Of a stretch of 21,450 bases of DNA, positions 7,080 to 14,628 are shown one piece after another. The stretch spans positions 1 through 21,450 of the IMG/VR virus record IMGVR_UViG_3300017917_005344. The stretch is one strand, 5' to 3'. Position numbers and translations under genes: made by a program. The notes beneath the pieces are model-generated. The model was not told where the DNA came from. It was given only the letters and a program-made list of their open reading frames with translations, and made no database searches. Position 1 is the first letter of the stretch. The number at the start of each line of letters is the position of its first letter. The DNA is from a virus.

Positions 7080-7991
7080 TTATATTACCCATGAAATTTG
7101 ATTCAATACTATGGATGGATAACCACATTGTGCATAGTAAGAAATTGAGTAATTGTTATTTTCGATTGCTAAAAACCACATATTATTCCATTTGTAAAGT
7201 GAAACTAAAATCGTTCCTTTATTGGTTGGTGGTACATTTGACGAAGGGTTAAAATTATCACACATTGGGCAAATAAATATGCGATTACTTCCATCTCGTG
7301 GCTCTATTTCGGAAGGAATTTGAACGATTATTGGCATTGAATTGATATTGCCTTTAACATCACCAACGAGATGAACTTCTCTTCCTGTTACTTGATAACC
7401 AGCATTTGGAATCGAATTGTTACCAAAGCTCCAATTTGCATTTAAATTAAATTGAGTATAATTACCTAAAGTCATATTATTAGTAACTTTGGAATTCCAA
7501 TCAGATATTTTAGGCTCAAATATACCAGGGTCATATCCAATTTTTTGGGCCAAAACAGAATTTATATTTAGCACTTCATCAACCAATACAGAGTAGGGTG
7601 TCTGCTTAGTATTTGTTATTTCTACATAATATTCAGAATAAACTTCTTGAGTAATTCCATTTTTGTATACTACTGGGGGAAGTGCTTGTGAAGTTTCTAT
7701 TGGAGTAATCCACACAGAAGATCCATTGTTGACAATTGTTTGGTGATAACACATCAGCACCTCATTGCCATCCCAATAGGCACCATCTTCGATGGTATGC
7801 ACATATTGCTGAAAAGGTGGTAATCCAATAATATCTACCTTGTATTCCATCCCCCATATAACACATGGAGTAATACCTGCAATTGCTCGAACAGAACTGC
7901 TGATGCCCTGAAAAAAACTATACTGAATAAATTGAAAATCTTGTAGCGTAAGAGGATGAAGTCCCGAAAAACCTGTTTTAAATCGTTTCAT
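7080..7991 (-). CDS. Uncharacterised phage protein, possible tail-tip or fibre subunit
   Basis: I do not recognise this 303-aa protein by fold. Residues 10-30 (LHPLTLQDFQFIQYSFFQGI) form a conserved-looking N-terminal module, as seen in baseplate-anchored proteins. The rest is rich in Asn, Ser, Tyr and beta-forming residues, and the C-terminal part has two cysteine-containing patches (CPMC near residue 244 and AQCGYP near 290). No signal peptide, membrane segment or catalytic motif is seen. It follows the tail wedge-like gene (4-base gap) and precedes the portal, so in transcription order it ends the baseplate block. A distal tail or receptor-binding role is inferred from that place and the composition. 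Confidence 0.5.
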   Translation of the reverse strand: MKRFKTGFSGLHPLTLQDFQFIQYSFFQGISSSVRAIAGITPCVIWGMEYKVDIIGLPPFQQYVHTIEDGAYWDGNEVLMCYHQTIVNNGSSVWITPIETSQALPPVVYKNGITQEVYSEYYVEITNTKQTPYSVLVDEVLNINSVLAQKIGYDPGIFEPKISDWNSKVTNNMTLGNYTQFNLNANWSFGNNSIPNAGYQVTGREVHLVGDVKGNINSMPIIVQIPSEIEPRDGSNRIFICPMCDNFNPSSNVPPTNKGTILVSLYKWNNMWFLAIENNNYSISYYAQCGYPSIVLNQISWVI

Positions 7992-7995
7992 ATTT

Positions 7996-8502
7996 TTAAA
8001 ATTCTATTCCATTTGAAAAAATAAATTTGGCTTTTTTGCCAGCTAATTTGTAATACTTTACCAATTCTTTAATCATAATAAGCTCTGAAATAGAGTATAC
8101 TCCTTCGGGAACTTCCACAGTAAAGTCTGCTCCTGTATTGTTTTGATACTCTATCCATTGCCCAATATATTGTGGTTGATTTTCAAATATTTGACCTATC
8201 CATAGAGGCCTATTTTCCCATGTTTGACCAATATATTTTTTTCTAAATAGATCAAATGTTGTAATAATTCTAATGCGCCGAAGAGTCACATCAAATCGAT
8301 CGTTCAATAAATTCTCCAGTACTATTACTTGACCATTAAATCGCAATTTCTTTTTGAGCTCTGCTCTTAGTCCTTTAAATTCAATATAAATCGAATTTAA
8401 AGGACTCATCATTGACACTATATAATCTTTAATTCTCCTCATTCTAATAGGAGCTGGGACCATCTCTTCAATCCATTTTTCTATATTCCATTCAAAGGTC
8501 AT
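7996..8502 (-). CDS. Putative baseplate wedge protein (tail protein I / Mu gp48 position)
   Basis: The 168-aa protein comes right after baseplate J (1-base gap), where contractile phages carry the P2 gpI or Mu gp48 wedge protein. Its N-terminal half is helical and basic (WIEEMVPAPIRM, GLRAELKKKLRF). Residues about 90-118 hold three tandem copies of an xIGQxxExxP-like unit (YIGQTWENRP, LWIGQIFENQP, QYIGQWIEYQN). The C-terminus carries SISELIMIKELVKYY. The function comes from neighbours and length; sequence alone would not identify it. Confidence 0.45.
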   Translation of the reverse strand: MTFEWNIEKWIEEMVPAPIRMRRIKDYIVSMMSPLNSIYIEFKGLRAELKKKLRFNGQVIVLENLLNDRFDVTLRRIRIITTFDLFRKKYIGQTWENRPLWIGQIFENQPQYIGQWIEYQNNTGADFTVEVPEGVYSISELIMIKELVKYYKLAGKKAKFIFSNGIEF

Positions 8503-8503
8503 A

Positions 8504-9364
8504 TTATGCTTTTATCATTTCAATATTTGAATTTGAATCCAACTCTATCCATCCACTATCTGCAGTATAATCTTTATAGAAATTATTATAAGAACCTAAA
8601 TAAGATCTGCCTGAAGCAGTCATTATGACTACATCTTTTACTCCTAATACTTTTTGAATTTCATCTACCATTTTGATTATATAAAAAATTCCATCAAACT
8701 CAATGTTCGCGATATAGTTTTCAATAGCATTTTTTACTGATGCTTTTACATTGGCTTCATCTAAAGTACCCTGGTAATATATTTTCAAACTTAAATTTAA
8801 TTTATCAGATTCCTGAGAAATGACATCTGTCTCCACACCAGCAAATTTGATTCTGTCAATATAACTTTGTAAGGATTCAATTTCTATTGGCTCTAATGGC
8901 TTAAGTCCTTGAGGCGTTTCTTTTGCCACTTTGATTTTCAATCCTCTAAAATCTTGACTAAAAACTTCTACTACGGCGACTCTATCTGCAAGTTTACTTT
9001 CTATAGCCAATTGCGAAGTAGTATCATTATAGTAATAGCGATATGTTTGACTATTCCATAATAATAGAAAGCCATATTGCCATTTTTTCACTTCATTTTT
9101 ATACCACTCTAAATTTCCCGCAATAGATTGCTCTGCAATGGCATTAAGCTCTTGTTTGGCATAGTCCCAATATTTTTCATGTACCCAATGAGATACTGCT
9201 ACAACATAGATAATTAGTCGCCAAACAGCCACCTTACTTCCTGAGCTCAACTCCGAAAGAACATTATTATATTTAGCACCTACAGGCAATAAGCCGTCCA
9301 AAGACGACATACTCTCTTTTTCTGCAATAATACTATCATAAATCTCTTGAATGCTTCTAGCCAT
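8504..9364 (-). CDS. Baseplate J-like protein
   Basis: The 286-aa protein is the likely baseplate wedge subunit of the gpJ / T4 gp6 type, which forms the ring that triggers sheath contraction. The C-terminal part follows the family pattern: a beta strand LNLSLKIYY, then a helix with VKASVKNAIENYI, then IIKMVDEIQKVLGVKDVVI (about 235-253). The N-terminal half is helical with aromatic-rich HWVHEKYWDYAKQEL. It sits downstream of the LysM-like and gpW-like genes and before the putative wedge gene, the standard W-J-I order apart from one fibre-like gene placed between them. It is intact. Confidence 0.75.
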   Translation of the reverse strand: MARSIQEIYDSIIAEKESMSSLDGLLPVGAKYNNVLSELSSGSKVAVWRLIIYVVAVSHWVHEKYWDYAKQELNAIAEQSIAGNLEWYKNEVKKWQYGFLLLWNSQTYRYYYNDTTSQLAIESKLADRVAVVEVFSQDFRGLKIKVAKETPQGLKPLEPIEIESLQSYIDRIKFAGVETDVISQESDKLNLSLKIYYQGTLDEANVKASVKNAIENYIANIEFDGIFYIIKMVDEIQKVLGVKDVVIMTASGRSYLGSYNNFYKDYTADSGWIELDSNSNIEMIKA

Positions 9365-9373
9365 AATCTAAAA

Positions 9374-10018
9374 TTAAATTTGCCACCAAATGGAATGCCA
9401 ATAAACAAGTCTTATTTTTTTAAAATTACGAGTCCAAATATTCGATACCGTATCATTGAGCCATCTAACTTCGACTTTCAAATCAATATCTCGATCATTG
9501 TCGAAATTTCTCATTGTTATAGTTCTGCCTTCTACTAGACTTTTTGAAATATCAAATACAGCAAGATTTGTAGTGAAAATTACTTCATCTTCAATATTCA
9601 ATATAGAATCTTCATTAGCATATCTTACATTTACGATTCCTATTCTTGTATTGTATTCGGGCAAATACTCTACAGGAATTTTGCCTTCTTTCAACGAAAC
9701 CTTTTCTTCTAAAGATTTCTCTACATTATCTAACCTACTATTAATTTTTTCGCAATCACAGTCGCTATTTTCTTCAGGTAATAGAGCAGCAGGTATTTTT
9801 CCATTTGCGTCCAACAAGACTACACCGTTCGGCTCATTGACATTATCAAAGTCCACTTTATTCTCAAGTTCATCTTTTAGCCCCTGAACATCGTCAATGC
9901 TATGACGATGTTTTTTGTCGGCTTTATTTTCAACTTTTAAATTTAATATTTCAAAATTATCATCCAACTCATCATGAGTTAGTTTTGATTTTTTGATTCG
10001 TCTAAGTGTTAATTGCAT
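9374..10018 (-). CDS. Tail fibre / collar-like protein
   Basis: The 214-aa protein carries two sequence habits of phage fibres. HRHSIDDVQGL at about residues 37-47 matches the H-x-H-x-hhDhxGL attachment repeat. GVVLLDANGKIPAALLPE at about 65-82 and a shorter copy EGKIPVEYLPE near 116-126 match the 'nGkIP..LLP' fibre motif. Between them lie a DCDCE cysteine pair and a coiled-coil stretch (about 90-112). The C-terminus is beta-rich with several Trp, likely a small globular tip. It lies between baseplate genes, suggesting a short fibre or a baseplate-bound trimeric spike. The exact role is inferred. Confidence 0.55.
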   Translation of the reverse strand: MQLTLRRIKKSKLTHDELDDNFEILNLKVENKADKKHRHSIDDVQGLKDELENKVDFDNVNEPNGVVLLDANGKIPAALLPEENSDCDCEKINSRLDNVEKSLEEKVSLKEGKIPVEYLPEYNTRIGIVNVRYANEDSILNIEDEVIFTTNLAVFDISKSLVEGRTITMRNFDNDRDIDLKVEVRWLNDTVSNIWTRNFKKIRLVYWHSIWWQI

Positions 10019-10027
10019 ACATTTAAT

Positions 10028-10342
10028 TTATAACTCTAAAATATAATCGACTTCTACATAATCTTCATCTACATAAGGACTTTTTGAACCCATCGATGAA
10101 TAATTAGCATTGCCAATCACCCTACCCACATTCTCTAGCTTCATCATTTCCACAATAGTCAAATTTTGATTATTTAAAATCAATTTTTCTCTAATCTCTA
10201 GAGGCTTGCTTGGCTCAAATACTTCTGACAAATCCTCCACGTCATTATCTATCATCAATGCAAATACTCCTTCAATTGCACCATATTCTTGAATGGCTAT
10301 ATCTGCTACACTCTGCCCATAAGTTGTCAAAATTTCGCTCAT
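10028..10342 (-). CDS. LysM-like tail protein (gpX-type)
   Basis: The 104-aa protein begins with YGQSVADIAIQEYGAIEGVFALMIDND (in two parts: YGQSVADIAIQEYG at 8-21, then a helix). This recalls the LysM-like repeat of small tail proteins such as P2 gpX that sit at the tail hub or tape-measure end. A beta-rich middle (ILNNQNLTIVEMMKL) and an acidic C-terminus (DEDYVEVDYILEL) follow. Its start overlaps the stop of the gpW/gp25-like gene by four bases (ATGA). The fold call is moderate; the tail assignment is well supported by context. Confidence 0.5.
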   Translation of the reverse strand: MSEILTTYGQSVADIAIQEYGAIEGVFALMIDNDVEDLSEVFEPSKPLEIREKLILNNQNLTIVEMMKLENVGRVIGNANYSSMGSKSPYVDEDYVEVDYILEL

Positions 10343-10620
10343 ATATTTATCATTGATTCAATGATGTTCAATCGTTCCAATTCAATATCATCATACTCCA
10401 AATGCTTAAAAATTCTTCCTTTCAAAAAAGGATTTTTATCAAAAGGCTGGCTTATATTTCTATTGATTCCTACACCAAGTAACGGACTTTGTTTCCATGC
10501 TCCTTCATGCGAAACAAGGATTAAGTGTATGTCCTGCTCCTTAGATTCATCCAACACAAAATCGCCATTAGCAATATTCAATTCATTGTCTGCATCCAAA
10601 ATCAAATCAACTCTTTTCAT
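10339..10620 (-). CDS. Baseplate wedge protein, gpW/gp25-like (Mu gp46 position)
   Basis: The 93-aa protein fits the small gp25/gpW/GP46 baseplate family, a wedge subunit that may seed sheath assembly. It has the family's opening strand pair (DLILDADNELNIANGDFVL), a helix with IHLILVSHEGAW, and a conserved-looking short turn SPLLGVGI. It is coupled by four-base overlaps to both neighbours (stop of the gp36-like gene upstream, start of the LysM-like gene downstream). Length is usual for the family. Confidence 0.6.
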   Translation of the reverse strand: MKRVDLILDADNELNIANGDFVLDESKEQDIHLILVSHEGAWKQSPLLGVGINRNISQPFDKNPFLKGRIFKHLEYDDIELERLNIIESMINI

Positions 10621-11042
10621 AAATGATTGTCTCTTTTAGTATTGGAGCTAAACAAATATCCACCCTCTGCATTATTGCTTTCTACCTGTAATACAGGCAA
10701 GCCTACAGGAGCATATTTTCCTGATTGAATTTTAACTAAAGTTGTAATAGCATCTTCATATCGCATTCTTCTTACTTCCGTCAATTTTTGCGGATTATGA
10801 ATACAGCAGATATGATACAATGCAATATCCTTAGCCAGCATCAATAGATAATTATTACGATCTTTTCCTTGTTTCTCAAAAATAGAAACTACATCGAAAC
10901 GATTGCTTAAATACCCCGACATCTCTTCCACGGCTACTTGACTACACTCCGCAACCACATGTTGCTTCTGCTTAACAACAGCCATTAAGATGTCGTTATG
11001 GATAGAACTATCAAAATCATCTAATAACACAAATTTGCTCAT
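10617..11042 (-). CDS. Head-tail adaptor, gp36-like (DUF1320)
   Basis: The 141-aa protein matches the pattern of Mu gp36-like adaptor proteins that bridge portal and tail. It has a mostly helical body with AVEEMSGYLSNRFDV (about 37-51), then LMLAKDIALYHICCIHNP, then a VRRMRYEDAITTLVKIQSGKY segment (about 90-110) typical of DUF1320. It lies directly after the TerS-like gene (1-base gap). The position within tail genes, far from the portal, is unusual for Mu but the sequence pattern is good. Confidence 0.65.
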   Translation of the reverse strand: MSKFVLLDDFDSSIHNDILMAVVKQKQHVVAECSQVAVEEMSGYLSNRFDVVSIFEKQGKDRNNYLLMLAKDIALYHICCIHNPQKLTEVRRMRYEDAITTLVKIQSGKYAPVGLPVLQVESNNAEGGYLFSSNTKRDNHL

Positions 11043-11043
11043 C

Positions 11044-11466
11044 TTATAGTTTTTCTTGTATAAATCTGTCTTGAAGTCTCACAATCATTTTTAAGTCTTC
11101 AGAAGATAATTCCGTACCTACCAATTTATTTGCCCATTGCCCAAAATCCATGAAAGACTGAATGTAATTAAACAAGTTGTCTTTTTTCTCTATTTTTTCG
11201 ATAGCACTCGCGATTTTCGATAGTTTATCTGCATCCAATTTGTTTTCGGATACCATATCGGATACTTTCTTTAGGAGTTGATTTACGATTTCGGGACGTG
11301 ATACCTGTACTGCAGCTCTTCGTTCTTTCCATCCAAATCGTTCTGACCATTCACCGATTGTTTTTTCGCTCACTCCTACTCTTTGGGAAATAGACTTGTT
11401 TTGCTCTCCTTGCATGTAGAGAGCAAAAGCCATTTCTTTTTTATTTTCGTCTATTTTTCTTCCCAT
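11044..11466 (-). CDS. HTH protein, probable terminase small subunit
   Basis: The 140-aa protein starts with a clear helix-turn-helix: ENKKEMAFALYMQGEQN, then KSISQRVGVSEKTIGEWSERFGW at about residues 20-42 (written here in two halves of the motif, KSISQRVGVSEKT and IGEWSERFGW). This is the layout of small terminase subunits that recognise phage DNA and hand it to TerL. The remainder is helical with a Lys-rich middle and may drive oligomerisation. It is separated from terL by about 7.7 kb and lies among tail genes. A regulatory role cannot be excluded, but similar short HTH proteins in Mu-like phages are packaging proteins. Confidence 0.55.
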   Translation of the reverse strand: MGRKIDENKKEMAFALYMQGEQNKSISQRVGVSEKTIGEWSERFGWKERRAAVQVSRPEIVNQLLKKVSDMVSENKLDADKLSKIASAIEKIEKKDNLFNYIQSFMDFGQWANKLVGTELSSEDLKMIVRLQDRFIQEKL

Positions 11467-11472
11467 TTTTTT

Positions 11473-11925
11473 CTATTCTTTTTCTTTGATTCTCATCAAA
11501 TAAGGCTTGTCGCTTACTGCCTGTATACTTACCACTTGTCTATTGGAATGAGTTTGCTGTGGTACAGAATACGATTTTACTACAATCTCTGTAATACCGA
11601 AAATGAATAAAAAGTCACTACCGACTTCTATTTCTCTTTTCTCACTCATCAACTTTTCAAAGCTTTTCAATTCTGCTTCGGGGTAAGAGATATTGTCTTC
11701 GCTCTCTATTCCTATTTGAATATCTAATGAAAAATCGCCGTTAGAGATAAACTCCTTGACCGTTCCATCTCTTCCCACTACGACCGTCTCCACAATATTT
11801 TTTTGACGAGACACATTGATTAAAGCTTCATCAAATGAATAAGCCTTCAAAGTAGTCTTATTCTTAAATGATAATTTGGTTAAGGCTGTTTTCCCTAACC
11901 AAATCTCCATTTGTTTTTCGTCCAT
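11473..11925 (-). CDS. Conserved phage tail-region protein (DUF6046-like)
   Basis: The 150-aa protein shows the motif series KNIVETVVVGRDGTVKEFIS (about 39-58), a strand FSLDIQIGI, and C-terminal SNRQVVSIQAVSDKPYL. I associate this pattern with a family found beside the tail tube in phages of Bacteroidota, possibly DUF6046. The function is not established. It starts one base after the tail tube stop, so it is translated together with sheath and tube. A tail-tube accessory or initiator role is a guess from place only. Confidence 0.45.
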   Translation of the reverse strand: MDEKQMEIWLGKTALTKLSFKNKTTLKAYSFDEALINVSRQKNIVETVVVGRDGTVKEFISNGDFSLDIQIGIESEDNISYPEAELKSFEKLMSEKREIEVGSDFLFIFGITEIVVKSYSVPQQTHSNRQVVSIQAVSDKPYLMRIKEKE

Positions 11926-11926
11926 T

Positions 11927-12340
11927 TTATTTTGAAATAACTCTTTGAATCATTAAATCAAAATCCTCTGAACCACTTGTATCACCCTCTTTCCATTTAG
12001 TAGCATCTTTTTTGAATTCTACATTTTTTAGAGTATCATTAATGATTTTACCTCCATTATCTGGCTGATAACTTACCACGATGTCAAATGGCTTCAAATC
12101 AATTAGATTGCGAGTTGGCGATTTTTCCTTAAGTCTTTGAATTGCCTCAAATCCTATAGAAATTTTACCAGCTGTTTTAACCCGTCCTCTTCCTCTTCCA
12201 ATTGGGTATTTTCCAGCTCCATAGACTTCTTCTTTATCTTGATCTGTAGCATACTCTATTGACTTTACATTTTGCTCTAATACGCCTCCAATGTTAAAGA
12301 CAATGTCGCTCCATCCGTATTGTATCCCATTAATATCCAT
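11927..12340 (-). CDS. Tail tube protein
   Basis: The 137-aa protein is the likely inner tube subunit of the contractile tail. It opens with INGIQYGWSDIVFNIGG, continues with SIEYATDQDKEEVYGAGKYPIGRG (a loop rich in Gly and charged residues, read in two parts), then strands IVVSYQPDNGG and FDLMIQRVI. This beta-strand order and size are usual for XkdM/P2 FII-like tube proteins. It follows the sheath gene by 28 bases, the standard sheath-then-tube order. Confidence 0.7.
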   Translation of the reverse strand: MDINGIQYGWSDIVFNIGGVLEQNVKSIEYATDQDKEEVYGAGKYPIGRGRGRVKTAGKISIGFEAIQRLKEKSPTRNLIDLKPFDIVVSYQPDNGGKIINDTLKNVEFKKDATKWKEGDTSGSEDFDLMIQRVISK

Positions 12341-12368
12341 GACTTTATTGTTTTATAAATTAAAAAAA

Positions 12369-13664
12369 TTATTGATTAACTTTTACAGCAAATCCAATAC
12401 TTACCTCAATGTTATCTGCACTTCCATAAGGAACGATTAATACTTTTACTTCTATCAATCCTGTACTCAATACAGGCTGTGCAGGATCAATGGACACTTT
12501 GTACCCACTAATCTCATTATTGGCTACCATTGCATCCAAAGTATTCTCACAAATTCCTTCTAAATATGTGGCTACATCGGGAGCTATCTCTCCTGTAGCT
12601 GGCTCAATTCGGATAGGACTATTCAATTCAGGAAGCAAAGTCTTGCGAAGCACTCTAGTTGCTTTTTGCATCGTTCGCACATTTTGAATTTTAGCAAAAT
12701 CACTTGTACGCTCATCCAATGTAAATGCCTCATTCATATATGTGCCGTCCAAGCCTACAAATTTTCGCATAAATAGATATCCCTTGTCTTGCATGTTGAA
12801 TAAATCGCTTTCGTCAAACTGAGTCAATTTGGCTTCATTGGCGAGCATAGGCTCCATATACATGCGAATATTTGACAATTGAACATTGATGCTTGGATTC
12901 CATTTTTTTAGCAATGGAATTAAAATAGAGTCCTGATTGACATCATCACCATTTGAAGCGGTATAAGGCATAATATTTCGCTCTGCCACCCAAGCAATGG
13001 ATTCTGACACTTTAGATTTTGATAGCAAACCTAACATTCCTCCAATTGCAAATAAGTATGTTCCAGGGACAATGACACCACCTGTAGTAAGAACACTATA
13101 TAGCTCATAGTTACATCCAATGACTGCTGAGAAGTATTTTCCAGCCACATTGTTATTTTTAGCCCAAGTAATCAATGAAGGGTTGGACAACATAGGATTG
13201 TTCATCTCTGTCAATGAAGATACTAAGCATACAGCAGGCATATATTGTTCTTCTAATTCTTTGAATACACTGGATAGACTGCTTATTGTAGCCTCAAAAG
13301 ATGTATATGAATATACTCCAAATTGCCTAATAGAACCTTTAGATTCCAATTGCATTTTTTTAACCGTTGCACCTAATTTGGCATTACTTGAAGTATGCAC
13401 ATACAATGGAGCATCTGGATTCACTCTGAAAAAATCAGCTACAATGAATATTGCATTGACAAAATTCTGCACAAACCAAGTCGAAGCAGGATCATTGACC
13501 CATACCTTAAATTCATTTGAATTTTTAAAATACATTCCTGATGGAAATGCACTGCCAAATGAGGCTTCATCCAATACAATTGCAGATATTGAATCTTCAT
13601 TGATTCCTTTTCTTCCTAGTCCTCCGTTGAGAACTTTAAATGACACATTATTTAATTTTGACAT
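12369..13664 (-). CDS. Contractile tail sheath protein (DUF2586-like)
   Basis: The 431-aa protein is the probable sheath subunit that surrounds the tail tube and contracts to inject DNA. Its features fit the DUF2586-type sheath: N-terminal VLDEASFGSAFPSGMYF-like alpha/beta part (about 30-47), a mid domain with PAVCLVSSLTEM and GTYLFAIGGMLGLLSKSKVSESIAWVAER (two adjoining stretches around 200-228), KGYLFMRKFVGLDGTYMNEAFTL (around 290-312), and a C-terminal strand ELNSPIRIEPATGEIAP then VSIGFAVKVN. It is preceded by two hairpins in its leader (13703-13752) and followed by the tube gene. The length is close to known short sheaths. Confidence 0.82.
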   Translation of the reverse strand: MSKLNNVSFKVLNGGLGRKGINEDSISAIVLDEASFGSAFPSGMYFKNSNEFKVWVNDPASTWFVQNFVNAIFIVADFFRVNPDAPLYVHTSSNAKLGATVKKMQLESKGSIRQFGVYSYTSFEATISSLSSVFKELEEQYMPAVCLVSSLTEMNNPMLSNPSLITWAKNNNVAGKYFSAVIGCNYELYSVLTTGGVIVPGTYLFAIGGMLGLLSKSKVSESIAWVAERNIMPYTASNGDDVNQDSILIPLLKKWNPSINVQLSNIRMYMEPMLANEAKLTQFDESDLFNMQDKGYLFMRKFVGLDGTYMNEAFTLDERTSDFAKIQNVRTMQKATRVLRKTLLPELNSPIRIEPATGEIAPDVATYLEGICENTLDAMVANNEISGYKVSIDPAQPVLSTGLIEVKVLIVPYGSADNIEVSIGFAVKVNQ

Positions 13665-13702
13665 CTCTTTTTACTTTTATTTGTTAAAATTTTGGTTCTT
13701 CC

Positions 13703-13752
13703 AAGTCATACCTCCCAAGAGAGGTATGACTTTTTCCCTACTTGACTAGGGA
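13703..13752. other. Two adjacent hairpins in the sheath gene leader
   Basis: AAGTCATACCTC (13703-13714) and GAGGTATGACTT (13721-13732) form a perfect 12-bp hairpin with a 6-base loop. TCCCTA (13735-13740) and TAGGGA (13747-13752) form a second one. On the + strand the first is followed by a short T run, like a terminator, but no + strand gene or good promoter lies upstream. On the minus strand there is no T run, so in the leftward operon they more likely protect or process the sheath/tube message between the 13764 gene and the sheath start. Confidence 0.6.
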
Positions 13753-13763
13753 TGGATAGAACA

Positions 13764-14105
13764 CTATTTTATTTCCTGAATTTTGTCAGGATTTCCGTTG
13801 ATATTTTTTTCGTGATCAATAGCTAACCATAATTGAGGGAAAGCTACTTTGTCTGAAGTGATATAGAATTGCTTTATATTTGGATTATGTTTTTTCAATT
13901 CTTCAATTTCTGCCTCATTCAAATAGTTTCCCGTAGCAGTAGGTTCTTTTTTTGCTTTTTCTTCAGCTTTTGCTTTTTCTTCAGCATCAGCTTTTGCTTT
14001 TGCCTGTTCAGCTTCATGTTTTGCTAAATTTTCCATATAAACCGCTTTATCGGTATTATTTAATTTAGCAAGTTCTTCTTTTGACAATACTTTAAATTCA
14101 GTCAT
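13764..14105 (-). CDS. Small charged helical phage protein of unknown function
   Basis: I cannot name this 113-aa protein. It starts with FKVLSKEELAKLNNTDKAVY, then a Lys/Ala/Glu-rich helical stretch with repeated KAKAEEKAK-like units (about 32-54), a linker PTATGNYLNEAEIEELKKHN, and a short alpha/beta tail AFPQLWLAIDHEK. There is no signal peptide or membrane segment. It sits between the lipoprotein gene and the sheath gene, separated from the sheath by the hairpin pair. A tail assembly or adaptor role is possible but there is no motif to support it. Confidence 0.55.
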   Translation of the reverse strand: MTEFKVLSKEELAKLNNTDKAVYMENLAKHEAEQAKAKADAEEKAKAEEKAKKEPTATGNYLNEAEIEELKKHNPNIKQFYITSDKVAFPQLWLAIDHEKNINGNPDKIQEIK

Positions 14106-14112
14106 TTTAATT

Positions 14113-14607
14113 TTATTTAAATGGGTTAAAAATCTTACTTAAATAGAGGATAAACAGAATGCCGACTATATGCAGAAAAATCATTTTAATCTTCCAAAAA
14201 AAGCCCTTGTTGGCTTCTATCACTTTATATTCCTTTATCTTTTCAATCTCATGTTCTCGTATTCTTATAATAGAATCACGAGACACTATTTCTAATCGGA
14301 ATGAATCCGATGGACATACAATTTCATAATTGCCATTAGCCAGAGCTCTAGTAGCTATTTGCTTCCCTGTGCTAGGACGGCTTACCTCTTCTATTCTTCC
14401 TTTCCCTGTACTATCGCATATAATGCGAATCGTTTTCACGATACTATCTCTAGTGATAAGAGTATCTATCGTTCTATATTTGACCTCATAGTTTGTTTCT
14501 GTAGTTTTGCTTTTCGTACTTTCAGTATAAGTATGTATTATCTTCCTAGCACAACTGCTAAGAAGACAATACATACCAATAATGATCAACAATTTTATTT
14601 TTTTCAT
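14113..14607 (-). CDS. Lipoprotein with C-terminal membrane segment, u-spanin candidate
   Basis: The 164-aa protein begins with a lipoprotein signal, KKIKLLIIIGMYCLLSSC, with the lipobox cysteine at residue 19. The middle (20-135) is hydrophilic with predicted strands and a helix. At the C-terminus residues about 138-158 form a strongly hydrophobic segment (IFLHIVGILFILYLSKIF) with basic residues on the inner side. An outer-membrane lipid anchor plus an inner-membrane anchor in one chain is the plan of unimolecular spanins (T1 gp11 type), which fuse the two membranes at the last step of lysis. The endolysin and holin candidates lie 1.2-2.8 kb upstream in the same operon. The architecture is seen; the spanin role is inferred. 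Confidence 0.6.
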   Translation of the reverse strand: MKKIKLLIIIGMYCLLSSCARKIIHTYTESTKSKTTETNYEVKYRTIDTLITRDSIVKTIRIICDSTGKGRIEEVSRPSTGKQIATRALANGNYEIVCPSDSFRLEIVSRDSIIRIREHEIEKIKEYKVIEANKGFFWKIKMIFLHIVGILFILYLSKIFNPFK

Positions 14608-14628
14608 AACCTCCTCCTGAAATAATTG

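Noticed and set aside
9456-9887. 143-aa + strand frame opposite the fibre-like gene
   Set aside because: Ser-rich shadow of the real minus-strand gene, which has recognisable fibre motifs.
13120-13749. 209-aa + strand frame opposite the sheath gene
   Set aside because: It is a shadow of the sheath gene; no start region, no motif, and it runs through the hairpins.
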